Assembly (NCBI GenBank): GCA_001598975.1 | Contig: BBXU01000651.1 | Span: 1-64,000, forward strand | From: Parachlorella kessleri | Taxonomy: Eukaryota > Chlorophyta > Trebouxiophyceae > Chlorellales > Chlorellaceae | DNA: 64,000 nucleotides | Reading direction: 5' to 3' | Shown here: piece after piece, positions 1-10,257 of the stretch | How the letters are laid out: each line of letters begins with the position of its first letter | Numbering within the stretch: the stretch's first letter is position 1 | Position numbers and translations under genes: made by a program | Notes under the pieces: generated by a model | The model's database searches: none | The model's input: the letters and a program-made list of their open reading frames with translations, nothing else | What the model was told of the DNA's origin: nothing

Positions 1-352
1 CCTGTCACGTGCATTTCCATCTTAAATAGGCTAGCCACAGGGCAAACCTTGGAGCTAGCCCTGTCCGATCAAATTTCCCCCACTTCTCCACTGTTTGCAC
101 TACCTGCCACCATCTACGAATGGATGTCCCCGTCAATATGTCATACCCAAGCCTTGCACCCAGCCCTGTACTTGCGGATCGCAGCAATCTTGCCTCTAAT
201 CATACGTGCCGCCCCGGACCAATGGATGAAATAGGAGATGCATGCGAAAGGACGGGGTCAGTCAGCAATGTGGCGGGTGTCAGCTGCGGTACTATGCAAG
301 CGATCTGCCTAGCCCAGGGGTGGCAACCCCTAGCGCAGTGCCCTGCCACCCC
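1..352. other. no gene seen
   Basis: Only short overlapping open frames without recognisable domains or splice structure lie here. It is probably the 3' flank of the minus-strand SET-domain gene that ends at 353. I see no repeat or RNA gene. Confidence 0.4.
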
Positions 353-955
353 TCACCCTTGTTCATACTTGCTCCGGTCAAAGGCAGGCCCATAGTCAAT
401 CCACAGCTCCTCGCCAGGGGCGACCACCCTGCTGGCCACAAACAGTATCCCATGGGGGTCCCGGGGGTCATCCTGGATTTCCACGTTCGGCCCAGCACTC
501 CCAGCGGGCGGCTCATTGACTCTGCACAGCGTGGCATCCACTGGCAGCCATGCGAGGCCAGGGGCGGGGCGGGCACTGGGCTCACCGCTGCGGTCTGTGG
601 GGTCTAGGAGCTGCCCCCGCCCGTTCTGGAAGCAGTAGGCGGCGGCGGCCGGGGTGGCGGCGATTTTGGCGGCCATCTCGGTGGGAGAGCGTGGCCGGCC
701 TGGGTAGGCGCCGAGGACCGTGGCAGCGGCGATGGGGCGCTTGGCAAAGACCCCCAGGCCTTGGATGGGCGATTCCCGCACCTGGGTGGGCAGGAGGGCG
801 GGTAGGAGTGAGGCCTTGCCGATGGGGAGACGAGGGGCGAGGAGAGCAAGGGATACAGAGATGCAGAGTGGACGGCAAGTTGCAGCATGGAGTTGGCAAA
901 GGCTGCCTCCCGACCTACACAATTGAAGAAGCCTGGTGGGCATCCAATCATGCAC
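353..955 (-). CDS. SET-domain protein (C-terminal part, 5' end uncertain)
   Basis: The last ~145 residues read as a SET domain. The start has a glycine-rich turn (SPIQGLGVFAKRPI) as in the GxG motif, a middle segment holds RVNEPPAG...NVEI, and the end has APGEELWIDYG, the usual ELxxDYG closure. SET domains transfer methyl groups from S-adenosylmethionine to lysines of histones or other proteins; the substrate here cannot be told. The canonical RFxNHS block is altered to RVNEPP, as in many non-histone or divergent SET proteins. The frame stays open up to an ATG at 955. A good 3' splice site (CACCCAG) lies just before the SET domain at 781, so the N-terminus may come from an upstream exon, perhaps the open frame at 1451-1894. 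No cysteine-rich post-SET motif is visible. Confidence 0.6.
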   Translation of the reverse strand: MHDWMPTRLLQLCRSGGSLCQLHAATCRPLCISVSLALLAPRLPIGKASLLPALLPTQVRESPIQGLGVFAKRPIAAATVLGAYPGRPRSPTEMAAKIAATPAAAAYCFQNGRGQLLDPTDRSGEPSARPAPGLAWLPVDATLCRVNEPPAGSAGPNVEIQDDPRDPHGILFVASRVVAPGEELWIDYGPAFDRSKYEQG

Positions 956-1450
956 GGCTTAACTTGACATTTTGTGGTGTCCACAAAGCCCCCTCGGCAC
1001 CACATAGGTTGAGACTCAGGCTAGCGCTGCAGTCCTGAGCTGCTGTCTGGTCCTGCTATATCCACAGGCCCTGCTGTTCTCTAAGGAATGAGAACACTAC
1101 CGAAGAACCGTCACTCCCCCGCTTTGGGATGGTAGTGGGGCTTAGTAAGGTGAGACAGGCGCATGTAACACTCGTGCTCTGCCCATTGGAATTTGATGCT
1201 GTCTGGCACCAGCCCAGCCATGGCATTCTTGCTGTGCTTCAGTATTTCAGCAGCGCAGAACAAGTATAGCACCTTTCACAGGCGGCTCAAAAACCCATCT
1301 AGAGCCGGCAACCACTTCCCCAGCCTCCTGGTAGCATGTTCTCAGCACCGCACCAAACCACATCATGTGTGCATGGGGTAAACCTGAGCAGTAACTGAGC
1401 AGCAGCTGAGATGTGTAAATACCCGGACCTGGGCGCCTGTATTGATTCAT

Positions 1451-1894
1451 TCATCCATTCAAATATTTACTGATGCACTCATCTATTTGTATGATCCGCA
1501 CCTCAAGAAGGTCCTTCCTGCTCCACCCTCGCGGCCGATCGGGCCAGGCCGCCGCCAGGTAGGCAAGCAAGCTAGCCAGGGTTGACTGCAGAACCGGCTT
1601 GCCCAGGCCCGCCAGCCACCCAGACTGGCTCTCTGCCAGTACCAGCCCCCGCTGGACCTCTTCCACTACAGCCTTGACGGGTGCCAGGCTTCTGCCAGGG
1701 CGCCGCCGCTGCTGCTGCTGCCGCTGCTGCTGATGGCGGCGGTGGTGGTGGCACCCTGGTCCCGGCTCTCGGCTGCAAGGGTACATGCCCTGGCAGCAAG
1801 CCGACAGGCAGCAGCCAGCACGAGCGGATAGGTAGCTGCGGCTGCTGCTGGGATGGCGCAGGCTGCCCATCCTAGGCAAGCCTCCAGATGCCAT
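1451..1894 (-). CDS. hypothetical open frame or 5' exon
   Basis: An ATG-initiated frame of 147 residues. The N-terminal half is rich in Ser, Arg, His and Gln, with CAG/CGG repeats in the DNA. The C-terminal half is a plausible helix-rich stretch (VKAVVEEVQRGLVLAESQSG). A possible donor (GAGG/GTGGAG) near 1530 would let it splice toward the SET-domain exon downstream. I do not recognise a domain. It may be a separate small gene, a first exon of the SET gene, or not coding. The gap to the LYR gene end at 1975 is only about 80 bp. Confidence 0.25.
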   Translation of the reverse strand: MASGGLPRMGSLRHPSSSRSYLSARAGCCLSACCQGMYPCSREPGPGCHHHRRHQQQRQQQQRRRPGRSLAPVKAVVEEVQRGLVLAESQSGWLAGLGKPVLQSTLASLLAYLAAAWPDRPRGWSRKDLLEVRIIQIDECISKYLNG

Positions 1895-1974
1895 CCTGTC
1901 GGTGTTGCAGACTACTGCTAGCCGCCTCTGGGTGGCAACCTGCTGGTGTCAGACTTGGAGGCGGGCTCCTCCAG

Positions 1975-2324
1975 TCAGTGACCTCTCTTATGGAGCCAGC
2001 GGTACTTGTGAACCCTGTTCAGGCCCTCTATCTCCTTTAACATATACTTTCCTGCAGGTTAAAACCTGACATGAGCAGTTCTGCTGGGGAGACTGAGCTG
2101 CTTCAGAAGTGAATTATCCACAGCAAGGCGAGAGCACCAGCAGCAGAGAGTGGTGGGCTACGACCCTGACCTTGGCTGAGAGCCTATCGAAGTTCCTCCT
2201 GTGTCTGAACCTGAGTGTTGTGGAATGCTGTCTTCAGCCTGTCCCTTGCCTTTCGAACCCTCTCTGGATGATCTCGGGCGAGTAGTATGAAGTTCTTATA
2301 AAGCTTTCGGATTTTCGGGTTCAT
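1975..2324 (-). pseudogene. ETFRF1: ETFRF1/LYRM5-like LYR-motif protein interrupted by an in-frame TAG
   Basis: Exons 2324-2171 and 2051-1975 (GT-AG intron, phase 1) give a frame of 76 codons ending in TGA. It opens with MNPKIRKLYKNFILLARDHP and ends with GKYMLKEI...VHKYRWLHKRGH. This follows ETFRF1 (LYRM5) along its whole length: the LYR/LYK helix, the mid-protein Phe, and the (G)(R/K)YM(V/L)KE...KYR block. ETFRF1 is a mitochondrial matrix protein that binds electron transfer flavoprotein. At 2186-2184, between EELR and ALSQG, lies a TAG where relatives have a charged residue. Without it the two exons join in frame exactly. It could be a true nonsense mutation, a sequencing error (AAG to TAG) or an allele. 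TAG is a normal stop in several neighbouring genes, so recoding is unlikely. It is divergent from the proteasome gene, 262 bp apart. Confidence 0.75.
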
Positions 2325-2586
2325 ACCAAGCAGTCTGCAACTTCCAACAAGGGCTGGGCCTTTTCTTTGCATCCTCTTGCTCTTTGCATTAGTCGTCCAA
2401 GACTGCCGAGTACAGCTGTACAGAGCTCCTGCAGGGACTGTTACATCGAATACAGAAGCAGGCAGGCACAAAACGTTGCATTACCCACTTGATACGCTGT
2501 AACCTTGTTATTCTCTCTGCCTTGTGCATGATCACTTTAGCTGATCGATCATCTTACTTGAAGCACTTTTGTCTTTCGAGGCGTAG
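2325..2586. promoter_or_regulatory. shared divergent promoter region, LYR gene / proteasome alpha-7
   Basis: The 262 bp between the start codons of the minus-strand LYR gene (2324) and the plus-strand proteasome gene (2587) must hold both promoters and 5' leaders. I see no convincing TATA box. The region is less GC-rich than the flanking exons. Confidence 0.5.
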
Positions 2587-5500
2587 ATGTCTGGAATAGG
2601 AACAGGAGTAAGCTTTTGTTTGATGATCTACAAACGCTCGCAGGCTAGAACACCCTTCTGTGCAGGACCTTCATGACCACAATCTGCACTTGATGCTTGC
2701 AGTATGACCTGTCAGTGGGCACTTTCAGCCCCGACGGCCGCGTCTTCCAGACTGAGTATGCGCAGAAAGCCGTAGACAGCAGCGGGTGGGTGGCCAGTGT
2801 TGCAGTCCTGGCGCGCCTGCTCTTGATGCAACTGCAAGGGGCCAAGGAACTGAAACAACAAGACTCATATTCTGTTAGTGGAGTAGCAGGTTTTCAATAT
2901 GTTGTTTCTTCCCAGTGCAGGACAGTCATCGGCATCCGGTGCAAAGATGGGGTGGTCCTGGTGAGTCAGGCTTGGGCCGCAAGCCCCTCTCTCAGTCTGC
3001 TGGAGCTGGCGAGGGCCCGTCGCTGGCATGTGTTGACGCGAGTTGAAACTGCTTCTAGTAAGTGCAGGGTGCTGAAAAGCTGATCATCTCCAAAATGCTT
3101 GTGGAGAACTCCAACCGAAGAACCTTCCCGGTGGATCGGCATGCAGGCGTGGTGAGTGGCATACCTTGCGTTTTGGTTGTGCTGGGATCTGCACGCAGTG
3201 CTACACTCTGGCAGGTTCTGCGGGGTATGAAAGCAGTGGTGGCGCTGTGAATTCCTCTTTGCATCTGCATTTACAAGCTTGGCTGACGTACATTTAGGCA
3301 AAGGGCGTAGTGCTGCTCGAGTTCGGTGCCGGCATTTACATAATGCAAGACCTGGGCAGCAGCCCTTGTGCCTTTGCTGTGCAACAATATGGTGCAGGCC
3401 ACCTGAGGGCGCAATCTTGCCTTGTGCTCTGTAGGTCATAGCGGGCGTGGGGGCGGACGGCAGGGCCATAGTAAACAGGGCAATGAGTGAAGCCGGCAAC
3501 TACAAGAAGTGAGCAAGGGACAGTTCTCAAGGAGGGGCAGGGGCCCACAGCCGTCTGGGGGCGCAATTTTGTTTGTCGCCTGGTGTTTCTGGAATGGGGA
3601 CGGCGTCTCATGTTGTTTACCTGCCTCCACGCTGTCTACGGCATGCTGTCTGACCCTGCGTGGGATGCGTCCATTGCAGCCAGCCCGCATGAAGTGTGCT
3701 TGCTACGACAGGAGCACAGGGGCATGAGCTCCGCGGTGTTTGTTGAGCAGCTCTTTGCACGACAGCAATCTGACTCCGCTGCTGTGTCTCCTGTCTTTGC
3801 AGCTTCTACGGCGACCCAATCCCTGGCCATGTGCTTGCGGAGAGGGTGGCCAGCTATGTGCATGTGTTCAACCTGTACTGGTATGTCAGGTGAGCTTGAG
3901 CTGCAGTCTGGCGGCGTCCACAGACCACGTGCCACATCCAAAACTCCCACAGCGGCAGTTTTTGGAGTAGAGACGAATTGGAGGCACAGGGGCGGGGTAG
4001 GCCCCTGCCCATGTGCAATGTGCGTAAGGCAAGGGCATCATTGCACACCATGGAAGGGCACCACTGCACACCTCTAGGATTCGGGTCCAGCATCCCCGCA
4101 TGGACGAGGTTGTCCCACGGAGTTGGCAGCTGAGCACCGGGCTGGGCTTTCTAAACGGGAGATAGAGGGGGGGGGGGTCGGCGGGCGGCGGGGCGGGTTT
4201 CGGGGCGGCGAGCCCGGCGTTCAAGCAGCCCGGCAGGAGATATAGCATGGAAGCAGCCACTAGCCTCTCAAACAGCATCCTGGATGCTGTGACTACTAGT
4301 CGCGGCGCAGCAGGAGCAGCACGCAGCTGCCTGAGAAATGGTCGCCGGCGGCAAACGGACCCTTTGCAGCCTAATGGCAGACTTCATGGTCCCTGGTCAC
4401 AGGCAGTGCCACACACTCCCCACCGCCTTTCTGTTGACTAGATATTCCCCTGTATGCAATTCCTCCGTCTGGAGCCCACCGCTGGCGGCACAGCTACTTC
4501 ATCTCTCCCTGTGCCGTGCAGCTGCCTACCTGCCTGCCTGCCTGTGGAGAGTTGCCTCACCTGCCTTGCCTTGCCCCCCTCCTGCAGGCCCTTTGGCACC
4601 TCAACCCTGCTGGCAGTGTACGACAAGGACGGACCACAGCTCTACCTAGTGGAGCCATCCGGCACCTGCCATGTGAGTATCTGTCGTGGCAGTAGTCGCC
4701 AGCGTCATGGGAGACAGCTCCTATGTCGGGCTCAGTTATGCCACGAGGCAGGCTTGGCTCTTAGGCCTAGACCGCAATATAGTAGGGTAGTTCCAAGCCA
4801 AGCTTGCTGCGGTGTCCCAACTGAGGTGGTGGCTTTCTGGTAGGGAGACCCTTGCTCGTCGGCAGAAGGGGGCGCCGGCCGGCATCCCGCCGTGTGGGCT
4901 GCAGGTGGCTTGCTTCCTTCGCTTGACATGTAGTTATTGTGTTAGGGAGCCCCAAATGCTTTAAGCAGCCGCTTTCACCAGCCCCAGGACGGACAAACCC
5001 TAACCTGGTCTGACTGCACCCTGTGTGTGTACTGCAGCGGTACTACGGCACCGCGGTGGGGAAGGGGCGGCAGGCGGCCAAGAACGAGGTGGAGAAGCTC
5101 CAGCTGTCGGAGATGACGTGCCGAGAGGGGATTAAGGCGGTAGCCAAGATGTGAGTGTCTGTTGCTGGCCGAGTCTTAAATGGTGCTTTCAAGCGACCTC
5201 TGAGCAGGATGGAGGGGGACTAGTATCTGGTTGTGTGTGCACAGCTTCCTTGTGTGAGCCATCCTGGACCCAGCACCCCTCACTAGGGATGGTAAGATCG
5301 GTTTGCTGCGCACCTTTTCCTATCACTCTCCTGTGTGGCTCTCCTGCCGCACATATCAGATACAGCCATGCCAGCAGCTCATCCGAAGCCCCGGCCCCTT
5401 TCAATATATAGATTCTGCTGCCGCCGCATCAAGCATGTGGGCCTCTCGTGTACATGACCTCACCCACACGAACAGCCACATCGCTCCCTTATATGCTGCG

Positions 5501-6058
5501 CTTGGGCCCTGCAGCCTGCATCAAGTGCACGATGAAGAGAAGGGTTTTGAGATGGAGCTGGCCTGGGTGTGCGATGAGTCCAACCGTACCTTCCAGCGAG
5601 TACCCCAGGTGGGCTACTGCTTTTCTATATTTATTCAGGGTGTCTGGTCGTGTGAACAGAGGTGAAGGCGAACTGTGGTGACAGGGGCAATGCAGTTATG
5701 CTCTGGGGCTTGCCTGAGATCTTGTACTCTTCACTGTTTGCCGCCATTTCCCTTGCTGCTGTCTGGGTATCAACAGAAAGTGGACTGCATGTGTGGGCCT
5801 GGTGTGTACTCCTTTGCGGCAGCCGGCATTGCGGACCGAAGATGGGTCACTGCACACCCGACTGTTGGGTGCAAGGTATGCTCTGCGGGATAGCCTGAGG
5901 TCCTGCCCCAGTGGATCTCTCCCCTGTTGAATTGTTGATGGTAGGAGCCTGTAGTGCTTGGTGTCATGCTGTGCGTGCCATGCTGCGCTTTGCTACAGGA
6001 GCTGGCAGGAGAGGCAGAGCGGCTGGCCAAGGAGGCACTTGAAGCCGAGGACATGTAA
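2587..6058 (+). CDS. PAG1: 20S proteasome subunit alpha type-3 (alpha-7)
   Basis: Ten exons: 2587-2607, 2703-2785, 2921-2960, 3068-3151, 3435-3508, 3803-3889, 4588-4672, 5038-5150, 5515-5608, 5999-6058. They code for 246 residues, close to human PSMA3 (255). The N-terminus is [20 protein letters not shown], the alpha-subunit gate segment. [11 protein letters not shown], the DRHAGV strand, [29 protein letters not shown] and the VHDEEK...ELAWV block separate it from the other alpha types and match alpha-7. Like all alpha subunits it lacks a catalytic Thr; it helps form the outer ring and the gated pore of the 20S core. The stop TAA lies inside ATGTAAGC, so a donor there and one more acidic C-terminal exon cannot be excluded. 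Intron 9 carries a dispersed repeat. Confidence 0.95.
5617..5725 (+). repeat. dispersed intronic repeat, copy 1 (PAG1 intron 9)
   Basis: About 100 bp, from the CTGCTTTTC..TTTATTCAGGGTG stretch through GCAGTTATGCTCTGGGGCTTG to GCCTGAG, recur with few changes in the opposite genomic orientation near 47231-47345. The core of more than 45 bp differs by one base. In both places the element lies inside an intron and has the same orientation as the host gene's transcript. A much weaker echo (GGTATGCTCTGCGGGATAGCCTGAG) lies further down the same PAG1 intron at 5875-5900. Confidence 0.8.
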
Positions 6059-7657
6059 GCTGGGACCTGTGCTTGTATAGCACTTCAAGCAGTTGCTGGT
6101 CAGGTGTTAGGCATAGGCTGTCATGCGATCAGCTGACCCCCCCAGTTTGACAGGCCAGCATGCAATGGAGTGCTCTAGGCTCTCACATATTTTATCTAGA
6201 TTGCTGACCACTTGTCATGCTGCTTGCCTAGCTAGGTGTAGGCCGCAATGCAAGCCTTCAAGGGTCATTTGGGAGAGTGTCATTTGGGCTTCGCAAGCAA
6301 ATCATTTCCACAGTTGCCGCTGGTATGCTCGTAGTGCGCCGGGTGTGCAGCCACTGCATCCCTTTGGGAGCTGTTTAAGTGGCAATGACAGGGCGGGGGT
6401 ATGGTGAGGGTATGTCATCTATAACAGGTATGGCGTGAACCCTGCTGCAGGGACGACTGATGGGGAGACTGTGAGAGCAGTTGGCCTCCTACCAGAGGCG
6501 ACCTGTGGGTGGAAACGCAAGCGGGTGCATATGAGCAGCAGCACCAGCAGAACACACAGCAGCACCAGCAGAATACAGAGTTTTCATAGCGAGGGTTGTG
6601 CATACAATGACGGGAAGTCTTGACGATGCCCAGTTGTGGAGTATTTTGGATTTGACTGGCAGAGGGGTGCGTGTTTCGGTGCAGTTGCAGGAAGTGGAGC
6701 ATGTGTGATGCAGCACTTGCAGCGTGATTGCCAAGTCTTGAGGTGGTCAGCCTTGCCTCCAACATGCCAGCCTTGGCAAAGTTCTGTTTTCTTTGCCAGC
6801 TGTGTGAGCTCCACGGAGTTGCTCAGCCAGTACGGTGTCAACCATACCATTAGTTTCCTTTATTCATCACTAGATCGTACCACATCAACGACGCTTGTAG
6901 GCGATTGGCCAAGAATCTGCCAGTGGAAGCACGGACCTCCGGGTCTCGAGGGAAACGGGAGGAGATAGCAGCGGCAGACTGCAGTACAGGCTGGGGTATC
7001 CACCTTTGCCCGTGTTGGAGCCCAATGAGGCCTCCTTACAGGCACTTCTGACAACATGGAACTGACAACCCAGGGGGGTGGGGCTGGCGCCAAATTTGGA
7101 CCGCGCGCACATCTGAACCTCTCCAGGCCTGATTTGGCGATGGCCAGAGCTCCGGCTTGTTCCATCCTTCTCCTTACTCCTGTACGGAGCTTTTAAGCGC
7201 TTACCGGACCTTGGCCATCGCTTGTGGGCGGAGCACCATGGCCGCAGAGATGAGGCACAGAGCACGCCTACAGCGGGCTGATGGCGGCATCCTTTCACCG
7301 TCTGCTGGTTCAGGAACTGCTATATGATCATTTGAAGTGTTTTTGTTGTGAAAGAGGCCTAGGAACTGCTGCCCAGCAGCAGTGGACCACTCATACTGCC
7401 ATGACCTGGCTGCTACTCTCGAACGATGAAGGGCTTTGCTACCTATAACAGGGGTTCCTGTCAGCCAGATTACTATTAAACATCCCAGTGATTAGTATCA
7501 AGATCCATGGCTGGCCATCTGCAGCTGTGCACTGTGGCAACCAGCCACAACAACCCCAACATGCACACTCTGTCGCAAACGAAAGACAGGCAGCCACATG
7601 ATCACCATTCCAAACAAGGGCAGCAGCGGCACCACAGCGCATCCTATAGCAGGCACA
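6059..7657. other. intergenic, no recognisable gene
   Basis: This 1.6 kb lies between two convergent genes (PAG1, plus; unknown gene ending at 7658, minus) and would contain both 3' UTRs. Short open frames on both strands look non-coding. One small tandem repeat lies at 6537-6578. I see no tRNA or transposon features. Confidence 0.4.
6537..6578. repeat. 21-bp tandem repeat, two copies
   Basis: Two adjacent 21-bp units beginning AGCAGCACCAGCAGAA differ at one or two bases. The stretch lies in non-coding sequence downstream of PAG1 and is probably a small minisatellite. Confidence 0.7.
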
Positions 7658-8816
7658 CTAGTGCTTCCTGGCATGATAGCAGCGCACATGGGGCTGAGCA
7701 GAGCTGCCAGCCGTGCGCCGTGCGCGGGCACCCATATTCTTACGGTGCCGCTCCAGGTTCAAGTCACTCCCATTGTTGAAAGCAGCTGCATCAGCTGCCA
7801 CACCCCGACAGCTGTATGACTTGCTGTGCGCGACCATGGCAAAGCCACGCTCAGCTTCAGTCTGAGCTGCCAGACCGGCCTGCACATCCAGTCCCTTCAG
7901 CCCATCGCGCAAGGCCACCCCGTCAACGGTCTTGCCGAGGCTGCTGTGCACCTCAGCAAAGTACCCTTCAACAGCATCTGAGCCAGCGCTGCGGGTGTTG
8001 AAGTGCAGCCGCTGCTGCTGCTGCATGCTGCTTGCAACTTTCAGCACTGCGTGAGAGTTGTGAACCAAGGCCCGCACCAGCTGGCCGGAGAAGGGGCCTA
8101 GGTGGGAGGGCAGGGGCCCCGGAGTGAAAGGGGTGTTGCCCAGGAGGCGCAGCGCCCACAGCGTGCGGGTATGCAGCAGTATACAGCGCCGCTCCCAGGT
8201 CAAACCTGAATGCACAGGGAAAACAAGGGGTCAATGTTAAGGTATTGTGTTCCCATTCCTGTACGTCGTAAAAGCCCAGCTCACGGCTGGCCTCGCTAGG
8301 TGGCAGAACATACCTAGTCGACATCAATTGAAGAGCAGCATTCATGCAACGCTCCTGGCAAAACCCTGGGGTCAAGCAACCACTCCAACATCAGTCAGAC
8401 GCTGGGCCCACCTGAGGCATCCATTGCCGCAAACCCTCCATAGAGAGCCTGCAACAGCGCTGCAGTAGCATGGCACCCATCCTCCTCCAGCTGCTGCTGC
8501 AACTCCTTGCTGCCTCATACTGCCTGTCCCACGCTTTGAGGCAGCGGTTGTGGACCACCCCCTCCTGTGGCAAGTCTCCTTGCCTGTGCCGATAGTTCTC
8601 TGGCCTGAAACTACGCTGCTCGCTCTGCTTGACGTATAGGCAGGGGCAGCCCACACCCCACTTGTTGAGCACACACGGCGGCAGCCCCATCCAGTCACCA
8701 AGCCGCTCGGTCGCGTTCAGGGCTGAGAACCTGCAGAGAGGTGCCAGCGGCGGCTGGGCTGAACAAGCGGTGGGGGCGCTAAACTCAAAAGCTGGTACAG
8801 CGCTTCGCCGCAGCAC
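7658..8816 (-). CDS. unrecognised protein, 3' exons, with apparent frameshift
   Basis: Two exons are well supported: 8816-8412 and 8205-7658 (GT-AG intron, phase 1, TAG stop at 7660-7658). The last exon has the composition of real coding sequence (LLHTRTLWALRLLGNTPFTP, then GKTVDGVALRDGLKGLDVQA). The upstream exon begins well in one frame (FSALNATERLGDWMGLPPCV... to WDRQYEAA). Near 8505-8515 it must change frame: the run LQQQLEEDGCHATAALLQAL, which joins the last exon in phase, is one base out of register. A missing base in GCAGCAAGGAG would restore it. This may be a sequencing or assembly indel, a real mutation, or a wrong exon model. No first exon or start codon could be fixed, and I recognise no domain. 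TGTAA is not obvious downstream. Confidence 0.5.
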
Positions 8817-8830
8817 CTGAAACAAACACA

Positions 8831-9580
8831 GGGCACCAAAGCCGGACCTGGGTGATGTAGGAGCTCAGTAGGCTGCATAGGAGCGACCCCAGGTGTGTCC
8901 AAGGCACCACAGCGGCTCACGCTGGGCTTAGGCTGCCATGACACACTGTTGAGCTGCACCACGCTTATTTCGGCGCGATCGCCAGCACAACAGCTTTTTA
9001 GTGACCCAGTAAGGCTACAGTGGAGGGCAGGCAGGCCCGATCGCTGGCCTCTGGCTGTCTTGGACGCCCAAAGAGCTGTGCTGCAGCACCACTGCTGGGC
9101 CAGCTCCTGTCCGCCAGAAACCGCGCATCAAGGCCTGGTTGAGAACACTATGACTTATTATGTTGCTTAGAAGCCGCGGTGGGCCGGCAAGAGCTTGTGC
9201 GGTAGAGTTTAAGATGAGCTTGTGCCAGGGAGCAGCGGACAGCGGCACAAGTGGAAAACAATAGAACGATATGGAATAGAATGAGCTAATTCTGTGCTAA
9301 CGTCGAAAAAAGAATGAGTATTTTTGGGCCTGGAGGTTCAGATGTGGATCCGGCCGGATTCTCTTAGGCGCCCCACCCCCCTGTGACAACCCGGAGATAT
9401 GCCCTGCGACAAATCTGTCCCAGGGTCAAATGCCGGCAAAAGCGTAGATTGCCAATCGAAAGATTGCATCGCCTTTGTATCACGGCCTTGTTGCACAGCT
9501 TACCGGCTATCGTTCCTCGCTCAGACGTTGTACAGAGCATCATTGGTTCGTGCTCAGCCACTCCAGGCAACCCTCCAACG
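8831..9580. other. intergenic or undetected 5' exons
   Basis: Upstream of the minus-strand unknown gene. The frame around 8960-8830 on the minus strand may hold another exon of that gene, but no initiating ATG with good splice sites was found. The segment 9250-9380 is AT-richer and could be a promoter. Confidence 0.3.
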
Positions 9581-10207
9581 ATGACCAGCATGGCCTGCCC
9601 TAGCGCACAGCTGGGCCACGTTTTTGCAACGGCGCCCCCTATAGAGACTTCTGGGTCCTCCCCTGCTGCAGCCCACGCGGCCGACGTTGACGCAGTGAGC
9701 ACCGTGAGTGGCCACGCAGGTGCAGAAAATATCACGAGGAGCTTCTCGCCACCCCCTGTAACAATCGAGCCTCAGTACGTGCAGGGTTCTCATCAGTCCC
9801 CAGCAGAGGAAATTCTGGCTATTTTTCGAACCGCGCGGCCAGACGTCACCTTGGTTCCACAGACCTACCCGGTGTCTGTGCCACCAACCAGGTGGGACAC
9901 TTGGGCTGAACGCAGCGGCAAGGCTCCACTGCAGCAGAGTACTGTTTGGGTACAGGCATGCTCGCCCTGCAGGTGGCTGGTGCGCTGCTCCTTGCATCTC
10001 CCTCGTTCTGATCGCAGCCGCGTGGCGCTGCACGTGTGCAGGCAGTGGCACCCGCCTCCCATTCTGATGCCGTCCACCATGCGGCTGCTGGCGGGGCTGT
10101 CAGCCTGCAGGAGAACAGTGTTCAGGCCAGTGGGCCTGTCGCAGTTGGGTGCCCCGGCAGCAGGAGGAGCCAAGTTCAGGAGGGGCCAGGCAGCTCCAGC
10201 GGCATAA
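9581..10207 (+). CDS. hypothetical protein, doubtful
   Basis: From ATG 9581 the frame stays open for 208 residues to a TAA at 10207 (MTSMACPSAQLGHVFATAPP ... RTARPDVTLVPQTYPVSVPP). The Pro/Ser/Ala-rich middle looks coding. Possible splice signals, a donor at 9973 (CTGCAG/GTGGCT) and an acceptor at 10041 (GTGTGCAG), enclose 69 nt and would keep the frame. No domain is recognised. It is transcribed away from the minus-strand unknown gene. It could equally be chance open sequence in GC-rich DNA. Confidence 0.25.
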   Translation: MTSMACPSAQLGHVFATAPPIETSGSSPAAAHAADVDAVSTVSGHAGAENITRSFSPPPVTIEPQYVQGSHQSPAEEILAIFRTARPDVTLVPQTYPVSVPPTRWDTWAERSGKAPLQQSTVWVQACSPCRWLVRCSLHLPRSDRSRVALHVCRQWHPPPILMPSTMRLLAGLSACRRTVFRPVGLSQLGAPAAGGAKFRRGQAAPAA

Positions 10208-10257
10208 CTGGGAGGGGCTGCCGGAGTTTCACCGCCACCTTGCTCCGCTTCTGCATG

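Noticed and set aside
1681..1875. CAG/GCC-rich open frames giving poly-Ala or poly-Gln
   Set aside because: Triplet runs open several frames at once on both strands, here and at 24790-25190, 46395-46860 and 52390-52500. Only frames consistent with splicing and families were kept.
2184..2186. Stop-codon reassignment (TAG as sense) to explain the LYR gene
   Set aside because: TAG ends the CHCH-like gene, the UBE2J2-like gene, GFY copy B and the unknown gene at 7658 at sensible places, and the PAG1, ERCC8, PETs, FDXR and importin models do not need TAG as sense.
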